A DNA stretch of 64,000 bases, taken from NCBI GenBank assembly GCA_000231825.2, contig JH720324.1:147779-211778 (forward strand), in the 5' to 3' direction. This DNA is from Tetrahymena elliotti 4EA (Eukaryota > Ciliophora > Oligohymenophorea > Hymenostomatida > Tetrahymenidae). The position numbers were made by a program, and so were the translations under genes. Positions 52,301-64,000 of this stretch are shown here, piece after piece (within the stretch, counting starts at the first letter, position 1; every line of letters starts with the position of its first letter). Below the pieces are notes generated by a model. It worked only from the letters and a program-made list of their open reading frames with translations. It did no database searches and was not told where the DNA came from.

Positions 52301-53788
52301 AACTTTATCAAATTTTTGTATGATTCTCAAATTCAATTAATTATTTCAAAGTAATAGAAAATCAAGAAATTGTTGGAAATATCTTCTTTTTTAAGATTTT
52401 ATTCAATATTTCTATTATTTTATTATTTTCCTTTCATCAATAAATGATATTTAATAATTAATTTGTTAGATTAAAATGTTTAAAGTATTGCCAATATCTT
52501 ATTTTACAATATTTTATTGTACATGTTTATTCTTTTATCATACTTTTTTGATTCTATTTTTATCAATCTAAATATGTTGGGGTTAATGAAAATTAATTTA
52601 GAAATAATGTTGTATTAAACTTTATTGGATAACTCTTTTCTTTTTATCTTACTTCCATTTTATTAATTTTTAAATACATTTATTTTTAATTGTTAATTTA
52701 CTGATAAAAATGTGTTGCTCAGGGAGCTATATTATACTAGTAGGTGGAGAAATTCTACCAAGAAGCTTAACATCAATAGTTCTAGAAGGAATGATTATAT
52801 TGACTAAGTAGAGGGAAGATTAGTATGCTGCATCTTAAGTTGCTATGAAGTATGTATTTTCTTTGACATGAGAATGGCAAATGACTTCTTCAGGGAATGG
52901 AGTTGTAAATTCTACAGTTGTTTTATCAATATAGGAGTAATAGAATATTTTATAATCACTGAAAAAGATCAATCCTTATTAATTGGAAAGCTGAAGAGCA
53001 TAGAGATACTAACTCTCAGTTTCATGTACGAGACAATTCTTTTTATTAACAGTGAGTTTATATTGATCGCTTTCTAATTATTCAATTTCTAATTGAGAAT
53101 AAGCAAATTTTTATTCCCTCTAATAGCTATAATAAACTCCAATAAGGTGTTAATTTTGGTTTTACTTCTGCTCAACTACTACGATATTGTAAATCTTCTC
53201 CATAATAGCTTGCTTCTTGACCTAAGATTAAGTAACTTACCTAATTTCTCCATCATGCTCTTTGCATACTATCAGATTGATGTTTTTATAATATGCATAA
53301 ATGCCTATGATACAATTTGACTCTGTTTTACTTATTTTTTATTAAGAGACAAAAACTAAAGAGACATCAGAAATCTTTTCTTGATCCAAATTTTGAACAA
53401 CGCCTGATTCAATAATTTAAACTTCTCCCTTAATGTTTATTCTGAAAAATCTATATTGAAGGTCATCACTGATGATGAATATGATGTCACTTTTTTAACT
53501 ATCTGAGGATTTAATAACTGCTACTTTTAAAATATTGCAATAAATTTGCACTTCAGCTATGTTTTCAATAAATCCTTTGCAAACACTATTTTATCTCCAT
53601 AACTCTATTGTGTTCTACTTGTAAAGAATGAGAACATTTACTAAATTATTTTGCTATCCTGCAGATTCTATCTCCATTGAGCTAATGTCTTTTTTACTAT
53701 TGCCAAAACTATTTGCAATTCTGGCCTCCAAAGCTGGACCTACGCTGTATGATTTATAAATATTATGAATAAAATTGTAGGAATTCAT
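49341..53788 (-). CDS. DDB1 / CPSF-A family beta-propeller protein
   Basis: Five exons (52702-53788, 51117-52076, 50010-50971, 49576-49833, 49341-49520) sum to 1149 codons (1148 residues), all junctions in phase, close to the roughly 1140 of animal DDB1. The C-terminal third is a CPSF-A region: GDYFFVGGKQE, then LIADRTQGIQLFQ, then FLGDENIVLSDSNTNIVIF, then GLDQVIYGTQKGWIGVIMSL, then AYTVLQDLQESIL and WKSI. The closing block NFIDGEIIFKVLKM matches the DDB1 FIDGDLIESFL motif. DDB1 is the adaptor of CUL4-RBX1 ubiquitin ligases and takes part in UV damage recognition and chromatin control. Other family members are CPSF160 and SF3B3; length and the FIDG end favour DDB1. The N-terminal propeller is strongly diverged, so this may be a lineage-specific paralog rather than the housekeeping copy. 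Confidence 0.85.
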
Positions 53789-55571
53789 GGTAGTATTATT
53801 TATTTAATCTCTCCTGCAAAATGTCTTTTTGTTTTAAAGCAAATATTATAGTTTTAAATCTACTAAATCACAACTTTAATTTAAAATAAATCTTATTAAT
53901 TTGTTTTGTAAAAAAAGAATATCCTACCTATCTTTTATCTTGTATTTATATTTTTAAATAAACACAAAGAAGAGCAAGCAAGTAATATAGATAGACAGAA
54001 AGAGAGATAGAGATAAAGAGATCGATGTAAAATCTAATTAGAAATGAATAAATTAAATATAAGATTACTAGTTTTATTTGTATTAAATAGAAATTAGATT
54101 ATCTCTGAATATTCTTTATTATCCATCAAAATTTATCGCGCCCTTTTCTTACCACATTCCATCATATAAATTAAATTGTCAAATTAACACAAATTTTCTT
54201 TAAAAATTCGATTGCACCAAAATACAATTCTAGAATTCTTCTTACATCTCATCATCTCATTGAAAAAATATCTTACTCTCCATTAAAATCTTATTTCTAT
54301 CAATTTCTTTATTTAAATTGTTGTTTTAGAAAAATTCATAAAAATCCAAGATGCATACAATTTAAGACAATTAAACAAAGTTCATAACAAATATTAGGAT
54401 GAATATTTCAATCTAAGATATTTATTGGTTTTATTTTGAGTTCCAAGACTCTGCAAACTATTCAATTTTTTAAAAAAGAAACAGAAAGTAAAACTATTTA
54501 CAATTTTATTTTTTTATCAAATTATGATAACGGAGTCTTAATAAAAAAGGTTTATTTGTATTGAGAGTTGAAAAATTTTTTCATATTGTCAGGTTTGATC
54601 AGGATAAAATATTCACTAAATTTATGTGCGTTTTTTATTTGCATATTGGAAAAATAAACAAATATTTTAAATTCTAAAGTTCTATTAATCAATATTTTAT
54701 AAAATTTAGAAATAAGTCAACACTATTTTTCTTTCAATAAAAGGAAAATCATTCAAAATAACTTTATTAAAATTATGACTTAAGTTAACTCAAAACTCTG
54801 ACATAAATAAATTAAAAATAAAAATTTTATTTTACCACTTTAAATATTTTTTACTTGCAATTTAAAAACTTAAATATATGTAAAAATACTATTATAACTA
54901 ACTTTAAAATTAAATGGTTCGATTAAGTTTTTGCAATGTATTTATTTACAAATGGGCTCTGCTTAAGATTGATAATTTTCTTATAAAATGAGCATACCTA
55001 ATTTGATATATTTAATTTTGCTCAATTCTAAAAATTATTTTGTTTTAAAGTTTTTTTGGGAATTAAAAAACTCATTATATTATAAATTTTTTTATTGTTC
55101 TTTAATTTTAATTTTTCTATACTCTCATGAATAATATGATTATTATTTTTTTTAATATTCTTTAATAAAATATATATTTTAAGCTAATAAAAAAAGAAAG
55201 GTATTTGTGCTACTAATTTTAAACTAAATAAACTATTATTAAAATATAAATTAAAAAAATAAAATAGATCCTCAAATACTCATATCATATTGCATATACT
55301 TACTCTTAAATAATTTAAAAATAGAATAAATCTATTAATTTCTCCACAATTTAAAAATATTTACTTTAACTTCTGAAAGTTTTTAAAAAGTAATTAAGAT
55401 TTTAAAAAGAAAATTTGCATAAATTTTATGAAGATAATTTCATTAAGAATTTTTGTGAATTAAAATCATTCATATCAGAAAAAGACCATTCAAAAAAAAC
55501 TAAAAATAGAATATGTAGAGAATAAGAAGCAAAAATTATTACAGATACAAAAATGCAAAAATAAACATTCA
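53789..55571. other. intergenic region upstream of the DDB1-like gene
   Basis: About 1.8 kb between two minus-strand genes. A GATA/GACA/GAGA-type simple repeat lies near 53980-54020, probably in the promoter or 5' UTR. No frame supported. Confidence 0.6.
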
Positions 55572-58500
55572 TCAATCTAAATTAAGTTCTTTAATTAAGT
55601 CTTGTTGTTGACTTACTCTGTTGTTCTGATTTATTTCTGGTGTTCCAATAAGGTTTGTCTGTAAACTATCTAATTGGGGACTATTAGCAAAGTTAGATTA
55701 TCTATAATTTTTCTTTTCAATATTGTCTCCTAAATCCAAAGCTTTTTAAGGTGAATTGCTAATGAGGAGTTAACTATTTTCATCATTCTAAATTGATTCC
55801 TATTTAGGTTTTGATTTTCTTTATTGGGATGCAACTTTACTCTTTTAATAATTTTCTTCTGTATCTTACACTCTTAATGTAAAGGAACGATAGATGTAAC
55901 CTTATAAACCATAAAATCTAATTAATATTTCTTCAGTATCTTATTACTAAGGAGTTCCCTAAAGAATAATAACTCCACTTTACATAATCAGCTCAAGCCA
56001 ATTAGGGAATTGCATGTTTTCTTTAGGTCCATAAGGATCATATTCCATATTTAAAAATTTCATAACTGAAAAGCATGTACCTCCAGGAGCATATTTAAAT
56101 GACTCAACAGACTTTAATTAGCTTGGTTTAATATAGAGCGACTCTCCTTAAGAGGGAAATAGAGATGATGGAGGGGAGATATTTATACCTAAAGCATCAG
56201 CCTAGAGGACAAGCTTTATTAAATGTGGATTGACTCCTTTAGAGGAAATAGACTCAAAACTTTCTAATTTAGAAGTTATAAGATCAAGTAAAATTAAAAC
56301 TGGGGCTAAGTTATTCTAGATCAATGAAACTTTCGGGAAAGCTATAATCTGACCATTAATATCAAACTCCTCTTAAGATATGATTGAAACAAATTACTTA
56401 TACCAATCATTTGATGAATATAAAAAGCAATTCTTTTTTCCATAATATCTGATATACTCTGAAACTAAATGACTCTTTTTATCTAAAGAAATGAAATAAC
56501 GAGCTAGTAAAAATTTGATGCACTTATATAAACTAGATTATTTGTTATTTAGCTCATCTTTGTATGCCTTGGCTTCAAGTTTCTTACCACTAATCTTAAA
56601 TGTTACATTGTGTCTAAGCATATCTTAAATAACCAATTACATATTTATTTTCCCTTCTTAACTCAAATATTGCTTTTCAATTATTGAATTACGAAGACTA
56701 GGTTTCGTTATCATTATTTTGTCTTTGAACTGGTTTGTTATGTCATTTTTATCTGTGTTAAAAGGGATGTTATGATGGTGTATTTCTTTTCTAGCAATAT
56801 TTTGATTATCATTATTATCATTTTTGTCCTTTTCACTGTTGTTGTTATCTATATTAGGTATTTCAATAATTTACATGTTTTCTTAATCAGAAATTTTCAA
56901 AGCTTTATTCTACTAGTATTGCTCTTCTTGTTTGAAAGCTAAATCATTTTCAATATCTTCGAATTTTAAAGTATTCATTTTTGCAATCTTTGCAAGATTA
57001 AATTGCTAGCCTTAACCACCCTTTTCCTTTATTACTTAAGAAATAAGATTTTCTATCATCTCTTTTGCTTGACTCAAGTCTTAGGAAATAAGAGGGATTT
57101 TCAAAATAAATTTCTCATTAACTATTGCATTAATTTTAGTATATCTATTTTTATACTTAAAGAAGGCATTGTAGAAGATATTTCTGTATTTATACATACC
57201 AAGGGCACCAATTAATGGTCCAAGAATCTATGAAATCCATTACAGAACAAACAAAATGGGTAATTAATTAACTTAAATCACAAAAGTATCTGAAACATTT
57301 GAATAGCCATCATCGCCAACCAATTTTATAGTTATAGAAGTCCTAAAAGCTGATTAAGGTGGACTTCCTTAAAATTTTAAACTTTCATCATAAAATGTAA
57401 TCCAATGAGATAAGTCAAGAAGTACAAATTTATCTCCATCTTGGATGTAAGCAGTATAAGTCACTTTACCAACATCAGCTGAAACAAAGGTACTCAAATC
57501 GAAATTAAATGTGAACTAATTAAGTATTGCTATCTCGCCATTAGGGTAGTCTTCATTAAATTAATTTTAAAGGATAAAATCTTAATTTTTTTCTACAGGA
57601 CTTTTTTCTTTAAGGAATGAGATATCTGTCAACAAAGAATTGTATTACAAGTCATAATTAATATCATCAGATATTATCAAATTAGCTTTAATATTTCCAT
57701 AGGTAAATCCAGGCATAGGAAAAATTACAAGAAAACTACTAAGGAAACTGTTAACATTTTCAACCAAACCTTAAATCTCTATGTTATTTTTATCACTGTT
57801 TACAGATATATTGACACCTATTTAATTTTCAAAGATGAACTTTGCACTAAACTTAGGGACTATGACTTAAACTGAAACTTTATTTGCAACAGTTTAGATG
57901 TAAGTGAGCTTATCTGCAGGGTTTTTATTATAGACTAGAGATGTTTTGAAAAAAAGATAAATTGGAGAGTATTAGATAGAATTTAGTAAAGTGTCTACAA
58001 TCATTGTGCTAATACATTTATTAAAAGCTTTTTCTGAAGGTGTGGTATTAGGAAATACGGCAATTACTTGCTCAGCAGTCATTTCTAGATTGGGGTTTAC
58101 AACACTCGAATCATCTATATAACCTTCAGCTAAAATGTATTTAAAAATATCTTGATTTTAAGTAGCAGTAGTAGGGCAGGAAGGATTATTATAGTTGAAA
58201 TCATCTTGATAAAGTGGATTTAATGTCTTCAAAAGAATAGTATTGATTAGAGGTTCGTCTATATTTTATTCATCGATTGATTCTTTAACTACTTTAATAT
58301 TGATAGAAAATGCTTCAGGGTCATATGTCATCCAAGTAGGTATAGGGTTCATTATTTGTTATTAGTAATGCCAAATGCTATCCACTATCAAATCTAGTGC
58401 TTAATAAAGAAAGACTATATCAAGTTAAATGTTCATTCCAACTGTGAATATTTCAGTTACGTCCTTCTTTTTATATATAAAATCCTAAATAATTGATGAA

Positions 58501-60611
58501 TACTCCAAAATCTGCTGGACTTCAACATGCATTTAAACTGGACTAATTGTTGGTAAAGCGAGAACTCCAATGTTGTTGTTGATAAAAAGATAAGAATTAT
58601 CTTCAAATCCACAACTACTCATACCATTTTAGTTTTCATAATAATACTCTGAAACTAAGAATGGTTTTTTAATGTCAGATATATCAACCATTGTGACCAT
58701 ACCCTACTAAGTAGTAGAAACAAGTAAAGTTTTCTCGTTATTTAGGAAAGTCACATCATTACTCCATCCATCTATCTAAATTCTAGAAATAATGTCAATT
58801 TAAGGCATATTTTCAAAACTGACTATGAAGATTCCTTAAAGACCGTCCACAAAGAACCCATAATTCAGAGAAATAGTAGACTAAAATAAATTTTCAGCGC
58901 CTAAAGAATCTATATAATTAACCAATTAAATGTTGTTTAAGTTTTAGATATCCAAAACAAAATAGCCATACCCTCTACTTGCTCCCACCAAATATTTAAA
59001 ATCACCTGTAAACATGACTCCAGTGCAACTTCCCTTCATAGTATCAGTAAATTACCAAACAAGTTTAACAGTGAATGATCCTATAGTCGTAATATCCAAA
59101 AAAATAACTGAGTTACCTAATGCACCAGCAAGTAAGTTAATAGTCTCATCATAATCGGCATCTACTATATAGCTATCAGTGTCATAAGTAACCATTTATA
59201 TTGCTACTGCTCCATTTCCTAATGTAATGATATCGTTTGTTGCATAAACAGCAAAAACATTTACATTATCAATAACAGGAAGAATAATATATAAAAATCC
59301 TCTTAAAAAAACTACTATATCAACATTAGCTAAAGAATTAGGAGGCTTAAATTGTTAGACTTTAACTTTCATATCTTCAGGGACTGTGGCATCAATGATC
59401 CACAAACCATCGTCATCAAAAGAACCATAATACATTTTATTAGAGTCATCTATAACGCATCTCCAGTAGAAGTATGTATTAGACCAGTCATAGGTAGTAA
59501 CTAAATGCTTATTAAATAAATTCAAATACTAGTCACCCAAATCAGGTGTAATCTTAGGAAATATTTAGACACTCTAGCCATTAGCATAGTACAAATTAGA
59601 CTCATCGATAGAAAGTTTAATTGACTTACCCTGATAAGCAATTTGGATTACTTCATATAAAATAGGTGTTGACTTATCTGTAATATCTACCACATAAATT
59701 CCCTATGAAAGTACACCCAAAAAAAGGAAATTATCATCTTTAGAAAGACAAAGAGAGTATGGAGAAGGAAGAGTGATATCTGTAGGCCACCATGTTAGAA
59801 GATAATTTAAAGATTGATTAACAGCTCCACCACTAGTTACCTAAGTGAAATCTCCAATGCTAATACCTCTTTTATTATCTACATTTATGATATATTTGTA
59901 ATCACTTGTCAGATTTATCACATAAGACCCAAAAGTTGTTCCAGGATAAGCGCCAGCCAAAGCAAAGGAAACAGTTCCACCTACATTGTAGGTAACTTTA
60001 TAGATTCCTAATCCAGAAAACCCTTATGAAAGAAATAACCATTGATCATTTGCAGAGAGATAACCACTTTAAATTTAAGTAGAGCGCCAAGTAACAGTTC
60101 CAGCTAAGGTAGGATTTTGCTTGTTGGAGACATTAACTGCCCTAACTTATCCATTTGATTGAAAAATGAATACAATAGTCTCAGCCTTATTAATAGCCAT
60201 ATCAACATTTAAAATAGTTGCTGAATCTTATCCTATCTAATTAAATTAACTTCTACTTGTAAAATCTAATATTGTTAGCTTACTTTAGTAAGGAACAAAA
60301 AGATATTTTGCATCTGATGTCATTATAAATCCATCTATGTATTCATCACTTCTGAAAGTACCTATTACTTTATATTATTGCTGAGGATCTATAACTTTAA
60401 CTCCTGAATCACCAGCAGCAACAAATACTAGATTAGCAGCATACGCAACTTTAATATTGTTATACATCCCTTGAGGCTCAGTGATAGGTACTATGTAATC
60501 GTACTAAGATGAATAAACCCAGCTCTGTGGGAACTTAGCAAATGATATTGAAGTAAGGCAAAGCGCCCCAAGCAAAGTTAGAATTACAAATTTCTTCATT
60601 TTCTGCATCAT
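55572..60611 (-). CDS. LVIVD-repeat / cadherin-like type I membrane protein
   Basis: One uninterrupted exon of 1679 residues, ATG 60611 to TGA 55572. It opens with a signal peptide (MKKFVILTLLGALCLTSISF). Residues about 40-700 repeat a beta-propeller blade with the pattern N-L-V-F-V-A-x-x-D-x-G-V-x-V-I-D (LVFVAAGDSGVKVIDPQ, YLFVPYQSKLTILDFTS, LFLGVLSQGIYVVDITD, LLVSTTQQGMVTMVDIS), which is the LVIVD repeat. Residues about 1015-1110 look like a dystroglycan-type cadherin-like domain (FNFDLSTFVSADVGKVTYTA ... LVGDDGYSNVSDTFVIQV). A membrane helix at about 1119-1142 (LFVLQWISQILGPLIGALGM) leads to a cytoplasmic tail of about 540 residues. Topology: large extracellular or luminal part, intracellular tail. 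A surface adhesion or sensing role is likely, with ligand unknown. Lack of introns over 5 kb contrasts with its neighbours. Confidence 0.88.
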
Positions 60612-61845
60612 ATTTATCTTTACTTTTATGGATTAATATTATTTAGAAGTTTGTATTAATTTAACTATTTTTGTTAATTAACAACCAATTTAAATTTTTT
60701 ACTTCTCACTATATAAAAAACAGAATTTATTTAAATTTTCAACAAAGGCAGCCAGCTTATTTAATATGATAAATAATAATTTAAGTTTGATTTTGTAAAG
60801 ATTGATCGACCTATTCAAAAATCCTGATTTGGGTTCTATTATTTAAAAAATTGTATTCTACTATTTACAAGTTAATAACTGTTTTAGTTTAACTTTACTT
60901 AAAGGAGAGAAATAATTCAATAAAATAAATTTTTATTTTATCTTATTTGAAGTATTTAGCATAAAAAAGTATTTTTTAGATTTATTCAAAACAATAATTT
61001 AAGTCTGAGAGAAAATTAACTTTATTTTCACTAAATGACAATAGTTAAAACTACTGTTTTGAGATTCAGCTAGCTATCATAAAAAAATCGGATTTTTTAA
61101 AAAGTTTCTATAATCAAACTCAAGCAAAACTAATTTTTCTATATCGTTTCGTTTAGCTTCTTTTGAAAAAACTATAAATAATTAATTTTTTTTATCATCA
61201 ATCGAATTATTTAATCATAGCCATAATTCAAATAGACAAAAACTAAATATAACATCAAAAAATAGAAAATTTTAATCAATATTGGAAAATTGATTTTCTG
61301 ATCTTAGATTAATAATCATTTAAGAAAAAGTAACTAAAAACAAACTATTAAATTAAAGAGTCATTGTTTTTTGAATTAGTAGCAAACAAATTAAATCCTT
61401 ATAAAATAAATAAACAAACATTTAATATGAAGAGGAGTTGTGTTTTGAAACTAGTAGCATTTAAATTAAGACGCAAGCATTTTTTGAATTTGTTATATAT
61501 AAAAGCTTTTTTAGAACGAATTTTTATAAATTTTTAAATGATTTGTAAAGGATTTTTTAAATTTATTTTTGCTTTATCTTTCTTCTGATTAAATTTACAA
61601 GTAATTTAAAAAAAAAAAAATTGTTTTTTTATTTAGGTTTATGAAATATTTTAAATATATTTTTTATAACATTTATTGATAGAAACAATATAAATGGGGT
61701 AATAAATGAAGAAATTATTTTAAATAATATAAGATGGCAAAATAGAGTAACAAATTATTATCGCATGAGATTAAAACCAAAAATATTTGGAGAAACTCCT
61801 AAATAATTTGTGAATTCTTCTAGTTGTGTAAATTATTATTCCAAT
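60612..61845. other. intergenic region upstream of the LVIVD gene
   Basis: Separates two minus-strand genes; AT-rich, promoter of the LVIVD gene presumably here, nothing else recognised. Confidence 0.6.
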
Positions 61846-64000
61846 TCAATCATCATCAAAATACCTATTTTTTTTATTCATATTTTTTTTATTTAAAAGT
61901 AAAAATTTAAATTTCTACTCATCATCATCATTATTGCCATTATCATCATCATCATCATCATAATCTTCTTTTTGCCTCTTATTTTTGTTTTTCTTTTTAT
62001 TGTCAGGATAAAGATAGTTAGAATCTATACTTAGAAAACTAGAATTGTCTTCATCATTATTACAAGCAAATTCTTATGTAACTAAATGGCTTATTTTTAA
62101 GATACTTGTTTTAAGTCTTTTTACATGTAAACTACTTATTTTATTAGATCTAAAGGAAAAATTTTAATATAAGATCAATCAAGAATAATTTTTGTGTCAA
62201 TATTTAATAATGTATGATGCATAATTAATTACTCAATTAATAGTTCTAAATTCTATAAATTATTTAATTTTCTCAAAGATTTCTCTAATTCAGAGGCACC
62301 CAAGTTACCTATTTCGTTATCACTTCAAAAAAAGATGAATATTTTATTCAGTTAGTTATTAAATTTTTATTCATAAAAGTTATTTAGTTCTTTCATCTAA
62401 AAGTCAAAGACTGATATATGAAATTTAACGATTATGAATGAATCGAGAAAGAAATTGCTCTTTATTAACTAAAAATGATAAGTTACTTCAAAAAAAGTTA
62501 TAAATTAACAATGTTTGTGCAATTAGATAATCCTTATGCTAAGTCTATAACTCCCTCATCCTCAATCTTGTTTGAACTTTTTTGAATTTTAAAATAAAAT
62601 GACTGACTATTGATTTCACAAAATTCTTTCATATTTTTTTCTCTTCATAAGCTAATTGAATAATATTAATCAAATTTACTCAAAATAAATCTTCAAAGTA
62701 GAAATATTAACTAATTTTGAAAGTTATGATGCTAAGTTTGATACTCCAAAACACCCAATTTCATTTTCACTAAAAGATTTTTCATTAATATATTATTTAT
62801 AAATAAAAACAAAAAAGAATAAATTATTTTATTAAATTTCAAAAAATATGAAAAAAATTATTTTTAAAATAAATCAATAAAACTCTAATTAATTCATCAA
62901 ACATAAATTTAGCAATTGATTTTATTTACCTAAGATCAAGTTCCAACTATTTTAAATCACTACACTTTGTTAATGCATTACCTAAATCTGATAAGCTATC
63001 ACCCATTATTGAGCAGCTCCTAAAAATTATTTTATTGAGTTAGTAAATAAAAGTAAACTATTTAAAAATTAAATTTTTAAATCATTTTTATTGATTAAAA
63101 AAATAAGATATTTAAATTTTAGTGTTTTTTAAAATCTTTATTTAACTTGATAAAAAATGCAAACCCTAAAATAATCTTCTAAATAAAAAAAATTATTATT
63201 CTTTCATAGATTTTTTGTTGAAACAAATATTTTTCATTTTTTGTTTTGGATAATTAAAAAATTTGTTGAAAGAAAAACTATTCCAAAATTAATTTTTATG
63301 ATTCTGAACTTCTTTACAGAGATATTTAATTAATAACATTCAAATTGAAATCAATTAAAGAAAATTAAAGAAATTTACTCTAATTCAAGCTTCAAAGTTT
63401 AAAGATTAACACATTTAGCAATTTATTAGCTTAAATTTTTAACACCCTCATCTGAAAAGATATTTTTCCTTTGTAAATAAAATGAATTGAATATGATATT
63501 AGACCGTAAAAGTAATTATTTAAATTAAAAATATAACTTTATTTATTTTTAGAAATAAAAAATATTGAACCTCAAACATTTTTTATATAATTTTTTTGGT
63601 TAAGTAATAAATTAAAAAAGTTAAATTTATACAATAAAATGAGAGTTAAATTTGTGAGATTCTTCAACTTAGATAATCCACATCCAAGACCCAAAACACC
63701 TTTCTCACCAATTAGGTTATCCCTTATTTAAAAAAAGTAGTAAACAGAATTATTAATTTATAATTTGATTAGGAATCATTAAGTAAAAGAAATTTTAAAT
63801 AGGTTTTTATTATAAATTTTTGATTAAAATATTTACAGATAGACAGATTAGTTTTTTTAATAAAATAAATTATTTACCATAAATCTAGTGACAGTGTTTA
63901 GATTTAACTACAGTTTGATATACCAGAACTAAGACCTGATATTCCATCATCAAAAATATTATTTTTGCTAAAATATTTAATAAATAATTTTTATTTTAAG
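61846..64000 (-). CDS. LRR (RNI-like) protein gene D with acidic tail, 5' end off the right edge
   Basis: At least eight exons, each one LRR. From right to left they lie near 63880-63965, 63645-63725, 63375-63475, 62930-63015 (MGDSLSDLGNALTKCSDL), 62690-62780 (ENEIGCFGVSNLASQLSKL), 62470-62575 (SNKIEDEGVIDLAQGLSNC), 62245-62325 (DNEIGNLGASELEKSLRKL), plus the final exon about 61846-62155. Introns are GT...AG, mostly phase 2. The final exon finishes the last repeat and then runs into a lysine-rich stretch (PDNKKKNKNKRQKED) and an Asp-rich tail, ending at TGA 61846-61848. Same family as genes A-C but with a charged tail they lack. The 5' exons are outside the window. Confidence 0.75.

Noticed and set aside
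52155..53320. Plus-strand frames at 52155, 52868 and 53093
   Set aside because: The first lies in the DDB1-like gene's first intron and the others are antisense to its first exon; no recognisable motifs.

Overview
This window reads as macronuclear DNA of a ciliate close to Tetrahymena. The sequence is very AT-rich. Every long gene only stays open if TAA and TAG are read as glutamine and TGA is the only stop. Introns are short, AT-rich and GT...AG, and most starts sit in an A-rich context (AAAATG). A standard-code ORF caller therefore breaks nearly every gene here into fragments. I re-read both strands with the ciliate code and joined exons by hand. Exon sums divisible by three and recognisable domains on both sides of the junctions support the models.

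Layout, left to right. 1-6000: two tandem minus-strand leucine-rich-repeat (LRR) genes, built from about 310-bp exon-plus-intron units, with a decayed CENP-B/pogo-type transposase lying between them. 6725-11382: a minus-strand K+ channel with a cyclic-nucleotide-binding domain. 13747-18115: a large plus-strand protein with a KH-like segment and a PARP-like C-terminus. 18745-19907: a six-exon small minus-strand gene of unknown function. 20648-21193: a secreted PPC/DUF296 protein. 22264-23888: CFAP410 (C21orf2), a ciliary/basal-body protein. 24971-27256: a large basic, low-complexity protein. 29329-31149: a YTH-domain m6A reader. 31857-34661: a secreted kelch plus EGF-like protein. 35967-40552: a double FtsX-type permease. 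41272-about 44960: an LRR gene with at least 21 one-repeat exons, one intron of which holds a small three-way-junction element. 46443-48434: an Asn/Gln-rich protein. 49341-53788: a DDB1-family protein. 55572-60611: an intronless LVIVD-repeat/cadherin-like membrane protein. 61846 to the right edge: another LRR gene, 5'-truncated by the window.

The genes do not form an operon. They are separate transcription units in convergent, divergent and tandem pairs, as usual in ciliates. Themes are signalling and surface proteins (channel, permease, LVIVD/cadherin, kelch/EGF), cilia (CFAP410), RNA reading (YTH) and protein turnover (DDB1). The most unusual items are the LRR genes that grow by duplicating whole exon-intron cassettes, the KH/PARP-like protein, the three-way-junction hairpin in an LRR intron, and the broken transposase. 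I saw no tRNA, rRNA, CRISPR array or chromosome-breakage sequence.
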